Source: Gemmataceae bacterium
Lineage (GTDB): Bacteria > Planctomycetota > Planctomycetia > Gemmatales > Gemmataceae
DNA: 64,000 nt
Direction: 5' to 3'
NCBI GenBank assembly: GCA_009691845.1
Contig: SIAJ01000001.1
Span: forward strand, 62,001-126,000
Both the position numbers and the translations under genes were made by a program. The notes beneath the pieces were generated by a model. It worked only from the letters and a program-made list of their open reading frames with translations, ran no database searches and was not told where the DNA came from. Shown piece after piece: positions 46,285 through 54,788 of the stretch; within the stretch, counting starts at the first letter, position 1, and every line of letters starts with the position of its first letter.

Positions 46285-46299
46285 GTTCTGGAGACTCAT

Positions 46300-47109
46300 A
46301 TGAATCGTCGGCTCGTCACCATTGCGATTCTCCTGCTTTCATTGAGCTGTAAACGTCGCGAGGCTGAGATTGCAGTCGGGCCGATTGGCGCAGAGTTGGC
46401 TCCCACTCCTGCCGACAAGTTCAAGCAGTCCTTTGCACTCGCCGTGACAGACGAAGTTGGCCCGGATCAGCGGCCGCCGGTCGATCGCACCATCGCGGGT
46501 AAATCGACGGCAGCACTCCGGGAGGAAGTTGAGCGATTGTGGCCAACGATTCAGCTGGTCGACGAGGGGGTAAAACCGTTGCCCTGGGTGGTCACTCTCG
46601 AAACCGATACCGGGGTGATTGAAATCGCGTTGCGACCGGAACTGGCTCCCAATCATGTGCGTAACCTGATCGCACTCGTGCGGGCCGGCTACTTCGAGGG
46701 CATGCGTTTCGATCGCCTGGTCCACCAACAAGCGGAATCGAAGGATGGCCAGAAATCCGAGGTTCGTCTGGTACGATTCGGTTGCCCGGCCGGCACGGGC
46801 GATCCAGGCGTCGGGCACATTGGCTATCGATTGCGCTCGGAGTTTTCCGACGAAAAGCACGTTGCCGGCACGGTAGGCTTCACACGCGATTCCGACCAGA
46901 GTTCAGCAGGCGTGCGGCTTTACATCGGCCTTGGGCCGGCCGCCGTTCTCGATGGCAGTTACACGATTGTCGGCAAGGTCTCGAAAGGACTCGATACCGT
47001 GGAGAAAATCGCGACCGGGAAATTGCTGCCGCTGGAAGCGGACCCGACACGGGAACTGCCGGAACGACCGGCGGTCATTCATAAGGCTAAAGCGAGCCTC
47101 GTACCGTAG
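46300..47109 (+). CDS. Cyclophilin-type peptidyl-prolyl isomerase, lipoprotein
   Basis: 269 residues. A lipobox (LSLSC, Cys17) predicts membrane attachment. After an unfolded N-terminus the cyclophilin fold begins near residue 100 (TLETDTGVIEIALRPELAPN, then VRNLIALVRAGYFEGMRFDR) and continues with VAGTVGFTRDS and LDGSYTIVGKVSKGLDTVEK. It probably helps fold secreted proteins. Several catalytic-loop residues of eukaryotic cyclophilins are not conserved. The stop codon (TAG, 47107-47109) is the first three bases of a type B repeat. Confidence 0.88.
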   Translation: MNRRLVTIAILLLSLSCKRREAEIAVGPIGAELAPTPADKFKQSFALAVTDEVGPDQRPPVDRTIAGKSTAALREEVERLWPTIQLVDEGVKPLPWVVTLETDTGVIEIALRPELAPNHVRNLIALVRAGYFEGMRFDRLVHQQAESKDGQKSEVRLVRFGCPAGTGDPGVGHIGYRLRSEFSDEKHVAGTVGFTRDSDQSSAGVRLYIGLGPAAVLDGSYTIVGKVSKGLDTVEKIATGKLLPLEADPTRELPERPAVIHKAKASLVP

Positions 47110-47162
47110 GACAGGGCTCCCGGCCTGACTCTTCTAGGACAGGCCGGGAGGCCTGTCCTACA
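47107..47162. repeat. Type B inverted pair between cyclophilin gene and dnaX
   Basis: AGGACAGGGCTCCCGGCCTG and TAGGACAGGCCGGGAGGCCTGTCCTA. The second unit is a perfect palindrome. It occupies nearly the whole gap before dnaX. Confidence 0.88.
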
Positions 47163-47174
47163 ATTGCCCTCCTC

Positions 47175-48950
47175 ATGGCCAAGAAGACGAAAGCACCGGC
47201 AGCCGAGACGCCTCCCGAGGTCGGGGGCGAGTACACCGTCGTTGCGAGGCGATACCGCCCGCAGCAGTTCGCCGAACTCATCGGTCAAGAGTCGGTCGCT
47301 CAGGCGCTCAGGAACGCCATTCAGACCAACCGGGTCGCCCATGCTTATCTGTTCACGGGCGTGCGTGGGGTGGGAAAGACGTCCGTCGCACGAATTTTCG
47401 CGAAGGCCCTTAACTGCGTGAAGGGCCCGTCGCCGACGCCGTGCGATCAATGCGACATCTGCAAGGCCATCGCCGAAGGGCAGGATGTGGATGTTCAGGA
47501 GATCGACGGTGCCAGCAACAACGGTGTCGAGAACGTGCGGATGCTACGCAATAATGTTGCGACGCTTCCGCAGCGTGCGAAGTACAAGATCTACATCATC
47601 GACGAAGTTCACATGCTCTCGGCTGGTGCGTTCAATGCCTTGCTAAAAACGCTCGAAGAGCCGCCCAAGCACGTCAAATTCTTCTTCGCCACGACGAATG
47701 TGGAGAAGATCCCTCTGACGATCCTGTCCCGCTGTCAACGATTCGACTTCGGCGGGATCAACACGGGCCGAATCGTCGAGCATTTGAAGACGATCGTCAA
47801 GACCGAGGGAATGCAGGCGGACGAGGAAGCACTCCGAATCGTGGCCAGGCGGGCGGGCGGTTCGATGCGTGACGCCCAGTCGCTGTTGGAACAACTGCTC
47901 TCCTTCGGCAGCGTGAAACTGACGGCCGATGCCGTGCATCAGATTCTGGGCACGGCGGCCGACGAGCGGGTCGTCGAGATCGCGGCCGCGGTACTGGCCA
48001 AGGACGCCACCAAGGCCCTGGGTCTGGTCGCGAAGTGTGCCGACGAAGGCTTGCAGATCGGCGAGCTGCTCGATCAACTTGTCGACTACTGGCGTGGCCT
48101 GATGTTGCTGAACTGCTCGGGGGGCGAGGTCGGCGAATTGAACGTGGCCGACCACCATCGCGAGACCGTGAAGGAACAGGCCCGAGCACTGACGCTCGAC
48201 ACGATCCTGGCCGGGATCGACATTTTGACTTCGACCAAGAACCGACTCCGGAATACCAGCCACGGACAAGTGTTGCTCGAGATGGCCGTCGTCCGTTTGA
48301 GCCGGCTGGATGATCTCGTGCCGATTTCGCAGCTAAGCCAGTGGCTCAGCCAGCCCGGTTCGGCCCCGGCTCAATCCCCCCGACCCGGGGTGACGAGTTC
48401 AGTCGTTTCCCTTGCCGACCAATCAAAAAAAAACGGCTTAGCGACGCCCAGTGAGGGCTTCCGGCCTGGGGTGAATGGCTCAAATTCTGGTCCGGAAACG
48501 CGATCAATCATCCTCGATCTGTCGGACGCAAATCTCTACGAGGTATGGAATAAAGTCAAATCATCTGCCGGTATAATGTTGTCTGGACAGGTCAGTCGTG
48601 CATCCGTCCCTGCAATTATTGGGCCAAAAACTCTGGTTCTAAGGTTTCCAGCAGAGTACAATCACGCTTTCGAGTACTGCAAGGATCCGAAGCAGAGCGT
48701 GATTCTTGAGCGTTCCTTGCGGGAGATCACGGGGCAGGAATGGTCGGTCCGCTTCGAAAAGGCGGAACTATCGGTTGCCGTGGCGACAGTAGCCCCGCCG
48801 AAAAGTGGACGCGATCGGCAACAGCAGGCACTCTCGACACCCTTGCTCGCTCGCATTGTGAGTCATCTGGAAGGCCGGTTGCTGAAACTCGACGAGGGTT
48901 TTGGCGAGGACTCGCCGGACGACGAGCCAGAGGTCGAGCCTGAAGCGTAA
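47175..48950 (+). CDS. dnaX: DNA polymerase III subunit gamma/tau
   Basis: Clamp-loader ATPase, 591 residues. Walker A GVRGVGKTS (62-70), the four-Cys zinc module within CPTPCDQCDIC (about 88-98), Walker B IIDEVHML and sensor SRC (TILSRCQRFDF) are present, with domain III to about residue 360. The tail after about 420 is the tau-specific part. Position 48425-48433 is nine A residues in frame (codons TCA AAA AAA AAC), an ideal slippage site that can yield a short gamma (see findings). The last codons and the stop lie in a repeat. Followed by ybaB and recR, the classic dnaX-ybaB-recR set. Confidence 0.97.
   Translation: MAKKTKAPAAETPPEVGGEYTVVARRYRPQQFAELIGQESVAQALRNAIQTNRVAHAYLFTGVRGVGKTSVARIFAKALNCVKGPSPTPCDQCDICKAIAEGQDVDVQEIDGASNNGVENVRMLRNNVATLPQRAKYKIYIIDEVHMLSAGAFNALLKTLEEPPKHVKFFFATTNVEKIPLTILSRCQRFDFGGINTGRIVEHLKTIVKTEGMQADEEALRIVARRAGGSMRDAQSLLEQLLSFGSVKLTADAVHQILGTAADERVVEIAAAVLAKDATKALGLVAKCADEGLQIGELLDQLVDYWRGLMLLNCSGGEVGELNVADHHRETVKEQARALTLDTILAGIDILTSTKNRLRNTSHGQVLLEMAVVRLSRLDDLVPISQLSQWLSQPGSAPAQSPRPGVTSSVVSLADQSKKNGLATPSEGFRPGVNGSNSGPETRSIILDLSDANLYEVWNKVKSSAGIMLSGQVSRASVPAIIGPKTLVLRFPAEYNHAFEYCKDPKQSVILERSLREITGQEWSVRFEKAELSVAVATVAPPKSGRDRQQQALSTPLLARIVSHLEGRLLKLDEGFGEDSPDDEPEVEPEA
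48425..48433 (+). promoter_or_regulatory. A9 slippage site in dnaX
   Basis: Nine consecutive A residues at codons 417-420 of dnaX, at the junction of the ATPase core and the tau tail. One extra A gives RLSDAQ then a stop (TGA); one fewer A gives a TAG stop within a few codons. Thermus thermophilus dnaX uses transcriptional slippage on a run of A in the same way to make gamma. Confidence 0.7.
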
Positions 48951-49041
48951 GCGAAGGCGGCGATAAACTGTCCCAGTTTTTTCCGCGATTGAAGTGTGAT
49001 TGTTTGTCAAAGAGAATCGCCTTCGCTTACGCTTCAGGCTC
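48936..49041. repeat. Inverted repeat covering the dnaX stop and the ybaB leader
   Basis: GAGCCTGAAGCGTAAGCGAA and TTCGCTTACGCTTCAGGCTC, about 25 bases in each arm, 50 or so bases apart. The dnaX stop codon TAA lies inside the first arm. A single related arm follows the rpoN stop at 51637. Confidence 0.9.
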
Positions 49042-49074
49042 CACGGCATCTGGCGAGCGGACATAAGGAAGACC

Positions 49075-49419
49075 ATGTTCAAAGAACTCAGCCAGGTCAT
49101 GGGGCTCATGAAAAACCTGCCCAAGCTCCAGGCAGCCATGGCAGAGATGCAGCAGAAACTCGGCCAGATGTCCGTGGATGGGAATGCCGGCGCGGGCATG
49201 GTGATCGTCTCCGTCAACGGTCGTATGGAAATGACGAAATGTCTGATCTCCGATGAGGCGATGAAACTCGGGGATCGCGAACTGCTGTCGGACCTCGTGA
49301 TTGCTGCAACCAACATGGCACTGGGCAAAGCCCGCGTGGAAGTCGCCAGCGCGAGCCAGTCGATGGCTCAGGAAATGGGAGTGCCCATGCCCCCTGGCGG
49401 AATGTTGCCCGGAATGTAG
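49075..49419 (+). CDS. ybaB: YbaB/EbfC nucleoid-associated protein
   Basis: 114 residues. Small DNA-binding protein of the YbaB family: helix MFKELSQVMGLMKNLPKLQA, then a sheet (GAGMVIVSVNGRMEMTKCLI) and a C-terminal helix. The Met/Pro/Gly-rich tail MPPGGMLPGM is family-typical. Start ATG at 49075 with AAGGAAG upstream. It sits between dnaX and recR, the classic arrangement. Confidence 0.95.
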   Translation: MFKELSQVMGLMKNLPKLQAAMAEMQQKLGQMSVDGNAGAGMVIVSVNGRMEMTKCLISDEAMKLGDRELLSDLVIAATNMALGKARVEVASASQSMAQEMGVPMPPGGMLPGM

Positions 49420-49437
49420 TCCGCAAGAGACAATCGC

Positions 49438-50037
49438 GTGAATGAGGATAAGGGGGCAATCGGTCGGCTCATTGAGGAGTTCACGAAACTCCCCGGGATT
49501 GGGCCGAAGTCGGCGGAGCGAATCGCTCACTTTCTACTGGCCGGCGATCGACGCAACTCATTGCTCCTGGCCGACGCCTTGCGGGCCGTCGCGGAGCAGG
49601 TTCGACCATGTCGCATTTGCTTTAACTTGACGGATCTGGATCTTTGCGATGTCTGCAGTAATCCACGACGGGATTCGGCAACGATTTGCGTGGTGGAATC
49701 ATCCCGCGATCTGAGCATCTTCGAACGAGCGGGGAATTTTCGCGGGCGCTACCATGTCCTCGGGGGTCGGCTGGCACCCCTCGACAACATGGGACCCGAT
49801 CAACTCAAGTTTCATGCGCTGCTGAAACGCGTGCAGGCGGGTGGGGTAAAGGAAGTCATCCTGGCAACCAGCCCGACGATGGAAGGGGACGGGACCGCGC
49901 TGTTTGCATCGACCATGTTGACCGGAACGAACGTGCTCGTCACGCGGCTGGCACGAGGCTTGCCCTCCGGTTCGTCCCTCGAAATCGCGAATTCGCAAAT
50001 GTTGGCAGACGCACTGGATGGGCGGCAAGCGTTTTGA
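49438..50037 (+). CDS. recR: Recombination protein RecR
   Basis: 199 residues. Recombinational repair clamp working with RecF/RecO. Helix-hairpin-helix near the start (KLPGIGPKSAERIAHFLLA), the C4 zinc finger CRIC..CDVC (about 58-73), then the Toprim domain (VVESSRDLSIFERAGNFRGR, YHVLGGRLAPLDNMGPDQL) and the C-terminal Walker B-like part. Start GTG at 49438; spacing to ybaB is short (18 bases). Confidence 0.97.
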   Translation: MNEDKGAIGRLIEEFTKLPGIGPKSAERIAHFLLAGDRRNSLLLADALRAVAEQVRPCRICFNLTDLDLCDVCSNPRRDSATICVVESSRDLSIFERAGNFRGRYHVLGGRLAPLDNMGPDQLKFHALLKRVQAGGVKEVILATSPTMEGDGTALFASTMLTGTNVLVTRLARGLPSGSSLEIANSQMLADALDGRQAF

Positions 50038-50044
50038 AGGCATC

Positions 50045-50072
50045 GTAGTCGGCACACATCGTGTGCCGACCT
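50045..50072. repeat. Type A palindromic repeat before rpoN
   Basis: GTAGTCGGCACAC and GTGTGCCGACCT around ATC. It lies between recR and rpoN. An in-frame extension of rpoN through its right flank is therefore not believed. Confidence 0.88.
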
Positions 50073-50111
50073 CTTTGTGCCAAGTGTGCAGGCAACGGTA
50101 GGGACGGCAGA

Positions 50112-51638
50112 ATGGGCATGGGCATGGATCTATCGATGCGGCAGACGCTGGGGCTCAAGCAGCTCCTGGCACCGCGCATGATCCAGTCGATGGAGATTCT
50201 CCAGCTCCCCATCGCCGCGTTGCAAGAACGTATCGAGAAGGAATTACAAGAGAACCCCGTTCTCGAATTGAGCGATTCGGCCCCGCTGGAGCCGGAAACT
50301 GCGGAAGTCGTCGAGGGGCCGGCGCAAGAGGAGTTTGATGCGGACGCACCGCTCAAGCACGACGCAGCCGATCCGGGCGCGGAGTTGGAATTCAAACGAC
50401 TCGAGGAGCTGGATCGCGATTGGGAAGGGGCCTTCAATCAGGAAGAGCATCGTCCGAGCCGAGCGGCCACGGACGAGTTGGGCGATAAGAAACTCGACGC
50501 GATGCAGAACATCCTCGATCGACCCCAGTCGTTGCAGGATTTCTTGGCCGAGCAGTTAGTCGAGCTTGAGCTTTCGCCGGATGACAAACTGCTGGCGATG
50601 CACATCATCTCGTTCATCGATCGGACCGGCTACGTCGGCCGTCGTAACGAGAAAGATCAGTTCCTGCCCGTTTCGTTGCTCGAAATCGCGAGCACTTTTG
50701 AGCCGCCCACGACTCTGCAACGTGTCGAGCAAGTATTGCATACAGTCCAGCATCTCGATCCGCCGGGCGTTGCCGCCCGCGATCTGCGTGAATGCTTGCT
50801 CTTGCAAGTTAACGATGAAACCGAGCACCGCGCTTTAACTCGGAAGATTATCCTCGATCATTTGGAAGACATTCAGCACAACCGACTCCCGAATATTCAG
50901 AAGCAGACGGGTGCCAGCCTGGAGGACATCCACGAAGCGATCGTGGTAATCAAGCACCTCAATCCGAAGCCGGGTAATCAGTTCTCATCCGAGAGAACCC
51001 GTTACGTCACGCCGGATGTGATCATCGAGAAAAACGACGCAGGCGAGTACGATATTCGCCTGACGGACGATTGGGCTCCGCGACTGAACATCTCCAAGAA
51101 GTGGTATCAGATGTACAAGGATCGTGGCGAGGACCCGAAGACACGCGAGTATCTCAAGAAGCGATTGCAGTCGGCGGAATGGCTAAAAGATGCGATTGAA
51201 CAGCGGCGAAACACGCTCGAACGAGTGACTCGGGCCATCGTGGGGCGTCAGAAGGCTTTCCTCGATTTCGGGCCCGATCACATTGAGCCGTTGAAGATGC
51301 AGCAGATTGCCGACCAGGTGAAAGTTCACGTGACGACCGTGAGCCGGGCCGTGGACGACAAGTGGATCATGACTCCGCGAGGCGTGTTTCCGCTGAAGCG
51401 ATTCTTTGTGGGGGCCGCGACGAACAAGGAGACCGGGGAACAAATCCCCTGGGAGAAGGTCAAGAAGGCGTTGTTGGACATGGTCTCCGAGGAAGACAAA
51501 AATAAGCCGCTCTCGGACGAGGAACTCGAATCGCGCATGCAGCAGGCCGGCTTTCCGGTCAAACGGCGGACGGTGACGAAGTATCGGAAGCTGTTGAACA
51601 TTCCTTCGAGCCGAGAACGCAAGGACTGGGGAACGTGA
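50112..51638 (+). CDS. rpoN: RNA polymerase sigma-54 factor
   Basis: 508 residues. The N-terminal activator-interacting region I (LSMRQTLGLKQLLAPRMIQS, then SMEILQLPIAALQERIEKEL) is followed by the acidic region II, the core-binding domain (LDPPGVAARDLRECLLLQ, GLEDI-type repeats) and the DNA-binding domain with the helix-turn-helix (VKVHVTTVSRAVDDKWIMTP). The RpoN box appears as RRTVTKYRKLLNIP near the C-terminus. Promoters read by this factor need an enhancer-binding ATPase. Start ATG at 50112 with AGGGACGG upstream. Confidence 0.97.
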   Translation: MGMGMDLSMRQTLGLKQLLAPRMIQSMEILQLPIAALQERIEKELQENPVLELSDSAPLEPETAEVVEGPAQEEFDADAPLKHDAADPGAELEFKRLEELDRDWEGAFNQEEHRPSRAATDELGDKKLDAMQNILDRPQSLQDFLAEQLVELELSPDDKLLAMHIISFIDRTGYVGRRNEKDQFLPVSLLEIASTFEPPTTLQRVEQVLHTVQHLDPPGVAARDLRECLLLQVNDETEHRALTRKIILDHLEDIQHNRLPNIQKQTGASLEDIHEAIVVIKHLNPKPGNQFSSERTRYVTPDVIIEKNDAGEYDIRLTDDWAPRLNISKKWYQMYKDRGEDPKTREYLKKRLQSAEWLKDAIEQRRNTLERVTRAIVGRQKAFLDFGPDHIEPLKMQQIADQVKVHVTTVSRAVDDKWIMTPRGVFPLKRFFVGAATNKETGEQIPWEKVKKALLDMVSEEDKNKPLSDEELESRMQQAGFPVKRRTVTKYRKLLNIPSSRERKDWGT

Positions 51639-51662
51639 GGCGAGCCTGAAGCGCCAAGCGAA
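51637..51662. repeat. Half repeat after rpoN
   Basis: GCGAGCCTGAAGCGCCAAGC with GAAGGTGG, a single arm of the dnaX/ybaB repeat family (48936-49041), starting at the rpoN stop codon. The partner arm is missing. Confidence 0.65.
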
Positions 51663-51688
51663 GGTGGCTATTGCCTTGGCTCTCCTTA

Positions 51689-51713
51689 GCTAGAAGGTGG
51701 AATTGGCAGACAG
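51689..51713 (+). other. tRNA-Leu D-arm-like fragment
   Basis: AAGGTGGAATTGGCAGACAG matches the 5' D-arm of bacterial tRNA-Leu (GGTGGAATTGGTAGACAC). What follows does not form an anticodon or T-arm, so this is a fragment, possibly an old integration remnant. Confidence 0.4.
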
Positions 51714-51724
51714 AACTCTCCGGA

Positions 51725-53424
51725 TCATTCCCGTTCCTTCAAGACGAACGGATCAACCCAGATGGCCCGAGCACGACCATAATTCCCTGGGATATTCACG
51801 CGCAATTCCAGCACTTCCACTCCACCGACATCGAGGTCGCACGCGTCGGTTACCTGGGGTTGCTTGATGGGCTTGGACTTCCACAGGGATTTGCCATCGC
51901 CTAAAACCTCGAAAGTGCAAGGCGAGAACGATTCTTCCAAAGAGTCAAAGAGGCCTACTCCGGACCGAAAACTGAAAGCGTTCTTATCCAGCCGGTACTT
52001 TACGGTCGAGTAACTACTGTCAACTGGGGCCATGCTGAGGCCCTTCGTCGCTTTGACACCTTTCACGATGCTCTCTCTGTCCTCGTAGCCAAGCGACCCG
52101 TGCTTGCCGAACTTGCCAAAGCCAACTCGGACTTCAAATTCGGTTAAATCGCACAGATATGCTTTTTGCACGAGGTCCTCGTTGAGCAGGAGTCCCTGTA
52201 GGCGACCAACTTCTTTTCCATCCCTGGTCGCGACCATTGCGTAGGGAACGGCCAAGATTCGCGATGGCGATTTCACGAGAACCCTGGTCGCCGCCATCAG
52301 ATCGAACGTGTAGGCCTTGCCTCCCACGTTAATCGGCACTTGATCGAGACCGGTCACTTTTCCCGCGATCACCTTGCCGCTTACAAGCTTCACGCTCTGG
52401 TCCTTGGCAGTGACAATCGAGCCGACTTCACTCAGCCATAGTTCCTGATCTCCAACCCGGAATGCCCGGTCGTCTGCGGAGCCGGCGACCGAATCGTTGC
52501 CATACGAAACTGAGAGCCTTAATGCAGTCGGGCCATCGATGACCGGAAACGCCCGTACCGATGTTTGATGCGCTCCAGCTTTTTGCACCAGGTTGTGACG
52601 ACGCTGCTTCTCGTCCGCGCTGCCCAGCACCAGTTCGACGTTGAGGGACTTCTCTGACTCAAGGATCGACATGGCCTGCACTTCAAAGTCGCTTGGCTGG
52701 CGAACGTTTTTTGCATTGATGGTTGGCGGAATGAATCGCATGTCGACGCGGTCCATGAACCGCGAGACATGGCTGACAGGAATGGCAAAATTCACGCCAG
52801 AGCCTTTCACTCCCGACACTACCACCCCAACCACCTTGCCGGTCCGGTCAAGAACTGGGCCGCCAGAGTTACCGGGATTGAGAGCAACATCCAGTTGAAT
52901 CCGGTGAAGCTGGCCGTCCTTTTTTCGCAGAGCTGTCACGCTGCCGGGATTGATGCTGATCGCGGGATAGTTCGCCTTCCCTATCGCCAAGGCTTCGCCG
53001 AAAGGAAACCCGCATGCAATTACCTCGCTCAACTCACCGAGGGTATCATCTGCTCCGAGTCGAAGGACTGGCAGTTCCTTGGCATCCTTAACTCGAAGCA
53101 GGACCAGGTCGGCCTCGCGATCGGCGTAACGGATTTCGGCTGCAAGTACCTTTTCGTCCTTTGTTCCCGAGTTCAAGACCAAAATAATTTCTCTTGCCCC
53201 GTCGATGACATGGTGGTTGGTTACAATAGTCCCGAATTGTGGACGCAGAAGGCCAAGCCAGAGCCTGTCCCAGTTGTAATTCGCGTATGCACGAAGTCAG
53301 TAGCTGCCTTGCCGAGCTTCGCGATTTCTTGCCGCGACAATCCCTCCTCAGCCGATGCAGTCGAGCCCCAAAGTGCCGGGAAAATCGCTAGAGTGTATGC
53401 CAAGTGCGGAAGGCGTCGAATCAT
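51725..53424 (-). pseudogene. Trypsin-like protease with NPCBM domain, one-base frameshift
   Basis: A signal peptide (AYTLAIFPALWGSTASA) and the start of a trypsin-like domain (TGSGLAFCVHNSGLL) are in one frame at 53424-53221. The rest of the protease (TNHHVIDGAREIILVLN, Asp in ADLVLLRVK, Ser in GNSGGPV) and a C-terminal NPCBM carbohydrate-binding-like domain (SYSTVKYRLDKNAFSFRSGV, VEVLELRVNIPGNYGRARAI) are in a shifted frame from about 53215. The total, 1700 bases, is one short of a whole number of codons, so a single missing base near 53213 would restore 566 residues. Likely a decayed gene, or a sequencing error. Confidence 0.8.
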
Positions 53425-53540
53425 GAGAGCCTCGGTATACTTTGCAATTCAGCGGTCGCTAGCAGTCTACACACGTCTATGGGAGCATGACAATTTTCCT
53501 TATGCGTCTGCTCTAATAAGGGTATTGACTGCAAAGAATT

Positions 53541-53660
53541 CTACGTCTGAAGTGCGTCCCGCGAGGCGACGTACCGCGCCAACAGTTCGGAGTCCGAAGC
53601 GTCGTCCGCACCGGAACCGACCAGTCGGCGAATGGCATCGATCACGGGCGGGTTGTTCAT
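53541..53660 (-). pseudogene. N-terminal stub of an ECF-type sigma factor
   Basis: 39 residues: IDAIRRLVGSGADDASDSEL, then LLARYVASRDALQT and a stop. The DSELLARYVASRD stretch matches the start of planctomycete ECF sigma factors (typically DxELLxRFxxxRDExAF). GGAGAGATGA precedes the ATG, so it may still be translated. Everything after the first helix is missing. The flanking gaps (53425-53540, 53661-53827) show no other gene. Confidence 0.55.
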
Positions 53661-53827
53661 TCATCTCTCCGACGCTCATCGACCGCCAACACCTCAATCG
53701 AGGAGCCGAGCCGGGAAGCTCTCCCGGAATTTTTGGCGAAGGGCAAGAATATTGACTTGTTCAGCCGACTCGCCGCTGAACCTTCGGGCGATTATGATAA
53801 AGTGTTCGTTCCCTCCTGGATTGCGAA

Positions 53828-54436
53828 ATGACCGAAACTCGTTCGACGTCGGATCGGCGGCCGCTGGCCATTGGCATCGCCTTGGCTACCGCGTTGTATG
53901 CGGTTGTCTATCGCTTTGTTCCATACGAAGCACAGGCGTACTTGCTGTGGCCCTTCGGTGCGCTCGCACTCTACTCAGGAGCGCGGCTTCGCCTGTGGCA
54001 GGCCGTATTGCTCATATTTTTGGTGCAGGCCGGGACCGACCTGGCGTTCTACGCCATGAATTCCTGGAAAATTCCGATAGCCACATACATGTGTTTCGGT
54101 CTGTTCGTGCTGTTGGGGGTTTGCGTTCGTCCACTGTTACGCATACATTGGCTGGCCGCTTCTCTCGGCCTTTTTGCGACTTCAATCGTGGGTTACGCGA
54201 TCTTCTTCTTCATTACGAATACGGCCGCGTGGATCGAGAATTCTCGACAATACTACCAGCCGCACACATTCGAGACTCTGATGCAAGCCTATGGAGAAGG
54301 GCTGGAGTTCTTGCGTGCCCGGCCTTGGCAGTTCTTCAGCAATCCGATTTGCGTTGGGCTCGTCTTCGGGGCTCATGTTCTCTTTGCGAGGACCTTTTTC
54401 ACCTCGGAACAATTCGGCCTGGAGCAATCGCGATGA
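53828..54436 (+). CDS. Multi-pass membrane protein, DUF6580-like
   Basis: 202 residues with about five hydrophobic segments (LAIGIALATALYAVVYRF, YLLWPFGALALYSGA, WQAVLLIFLVQAGTD, YMCFGLFVLLGVC, WLAASLGLFATSIVGYAIFF). The order and the LWPFGALALYSGARL motif match DUF6580, a small membrane family in planctomycetes and relatives that resembles transporter S components; function is unknown. The YciI gene overlaps its stop by four bases (ATGA). Confidence 0.8.
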   Translation: MTETRSTSDRRPLAIGIALATALYAVVYRFVPYEAQAYLLWPFGALALYSGARLRLWQAVLLIFLVQAGTDLAFYAMNSWKIPIATYMCFGLFVLLGVCVRPLLRIHWLAASLGLFATSIVGYAIFFFITNTAAWIENSRQYYQPHTFETLMQAYGEGLEFLRARPWQFFSNPICVGLVFGAHVLFARTFFTSEQFGLEQSR

Positions 54437-54705
54437 AATACGCCACCAGCATCCAGTATCTGCAAGACAAGACGATCGTCGAAGCAACTCGACCCGCTCA
54501 CCGGGCGTACCTGACGAGCCTGCTTGAGAAGGAGCAGCTTTTCGCCTCCGGCCCATATGCCGACGGCAGCGGTGCCCTCATCGTCTACGAAGCGGATTCT
54601 CCGGATGCCGCCGAGGCCTTGCTGAAAGCGGACCCATTCCATGCGGCCGGAGTCTTCTTGAACTGGACCATGCGGCCGTGGAATGTGGTTTTTCAGGTAA
54701 AGTAG
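54433..54705 (+). CDS. YciI family protein
   Basis: 90 residues, a small YciI/YCII domain protein. The fold marks are HRAYLTSLLEKEQLFASGPY and the acidic loop ADSPDAAEALLKADPF, ending NWTMRPWNVV. Some family members are dehalogenase-like or hydrolase-like, most are uncharacterised. Its start overlaps the upstream gene's stop, so the two are coupled. Confidence 0.87.
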   Translation: MKYATSIQYLQDKTIVEATRPAHRAYLTSLLEKEQLFASGPYADGSGALIVYEADSPDAAEALLKADPFHAAGVFLNWTMRPWNVVFQVK

Positions 54706-54710
54706 TCTTT

Positions 54711-54788
54711 GGCGAGCCGGAAGCGTCAGCGACCGGAGTGGATTGCATTCTTCGTTTTCTCTCCGGTCGCTGACGCTCCCGGCTCGCC
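54711..54788. repeat. Long inverted repeat between convergent genes
   Basis: GGCGAGCCGGAAGCGTCAGC..CCGGAG and CTCCGGTCGC..TGACGCTCCCGGCTCGCC, near-perfect over about 27 bases around a 24-base loop. It lies six bases after the YciI stop and touches the last base of the symporter stop. It probably terminates both transcripts. Confidence 0.9.

Noticed and set aside
51689-51775. Complete tRNA-Leu gene
   Set aside because: Only a D-arm-like segment matches; no anticodon stem or T-arm follows.
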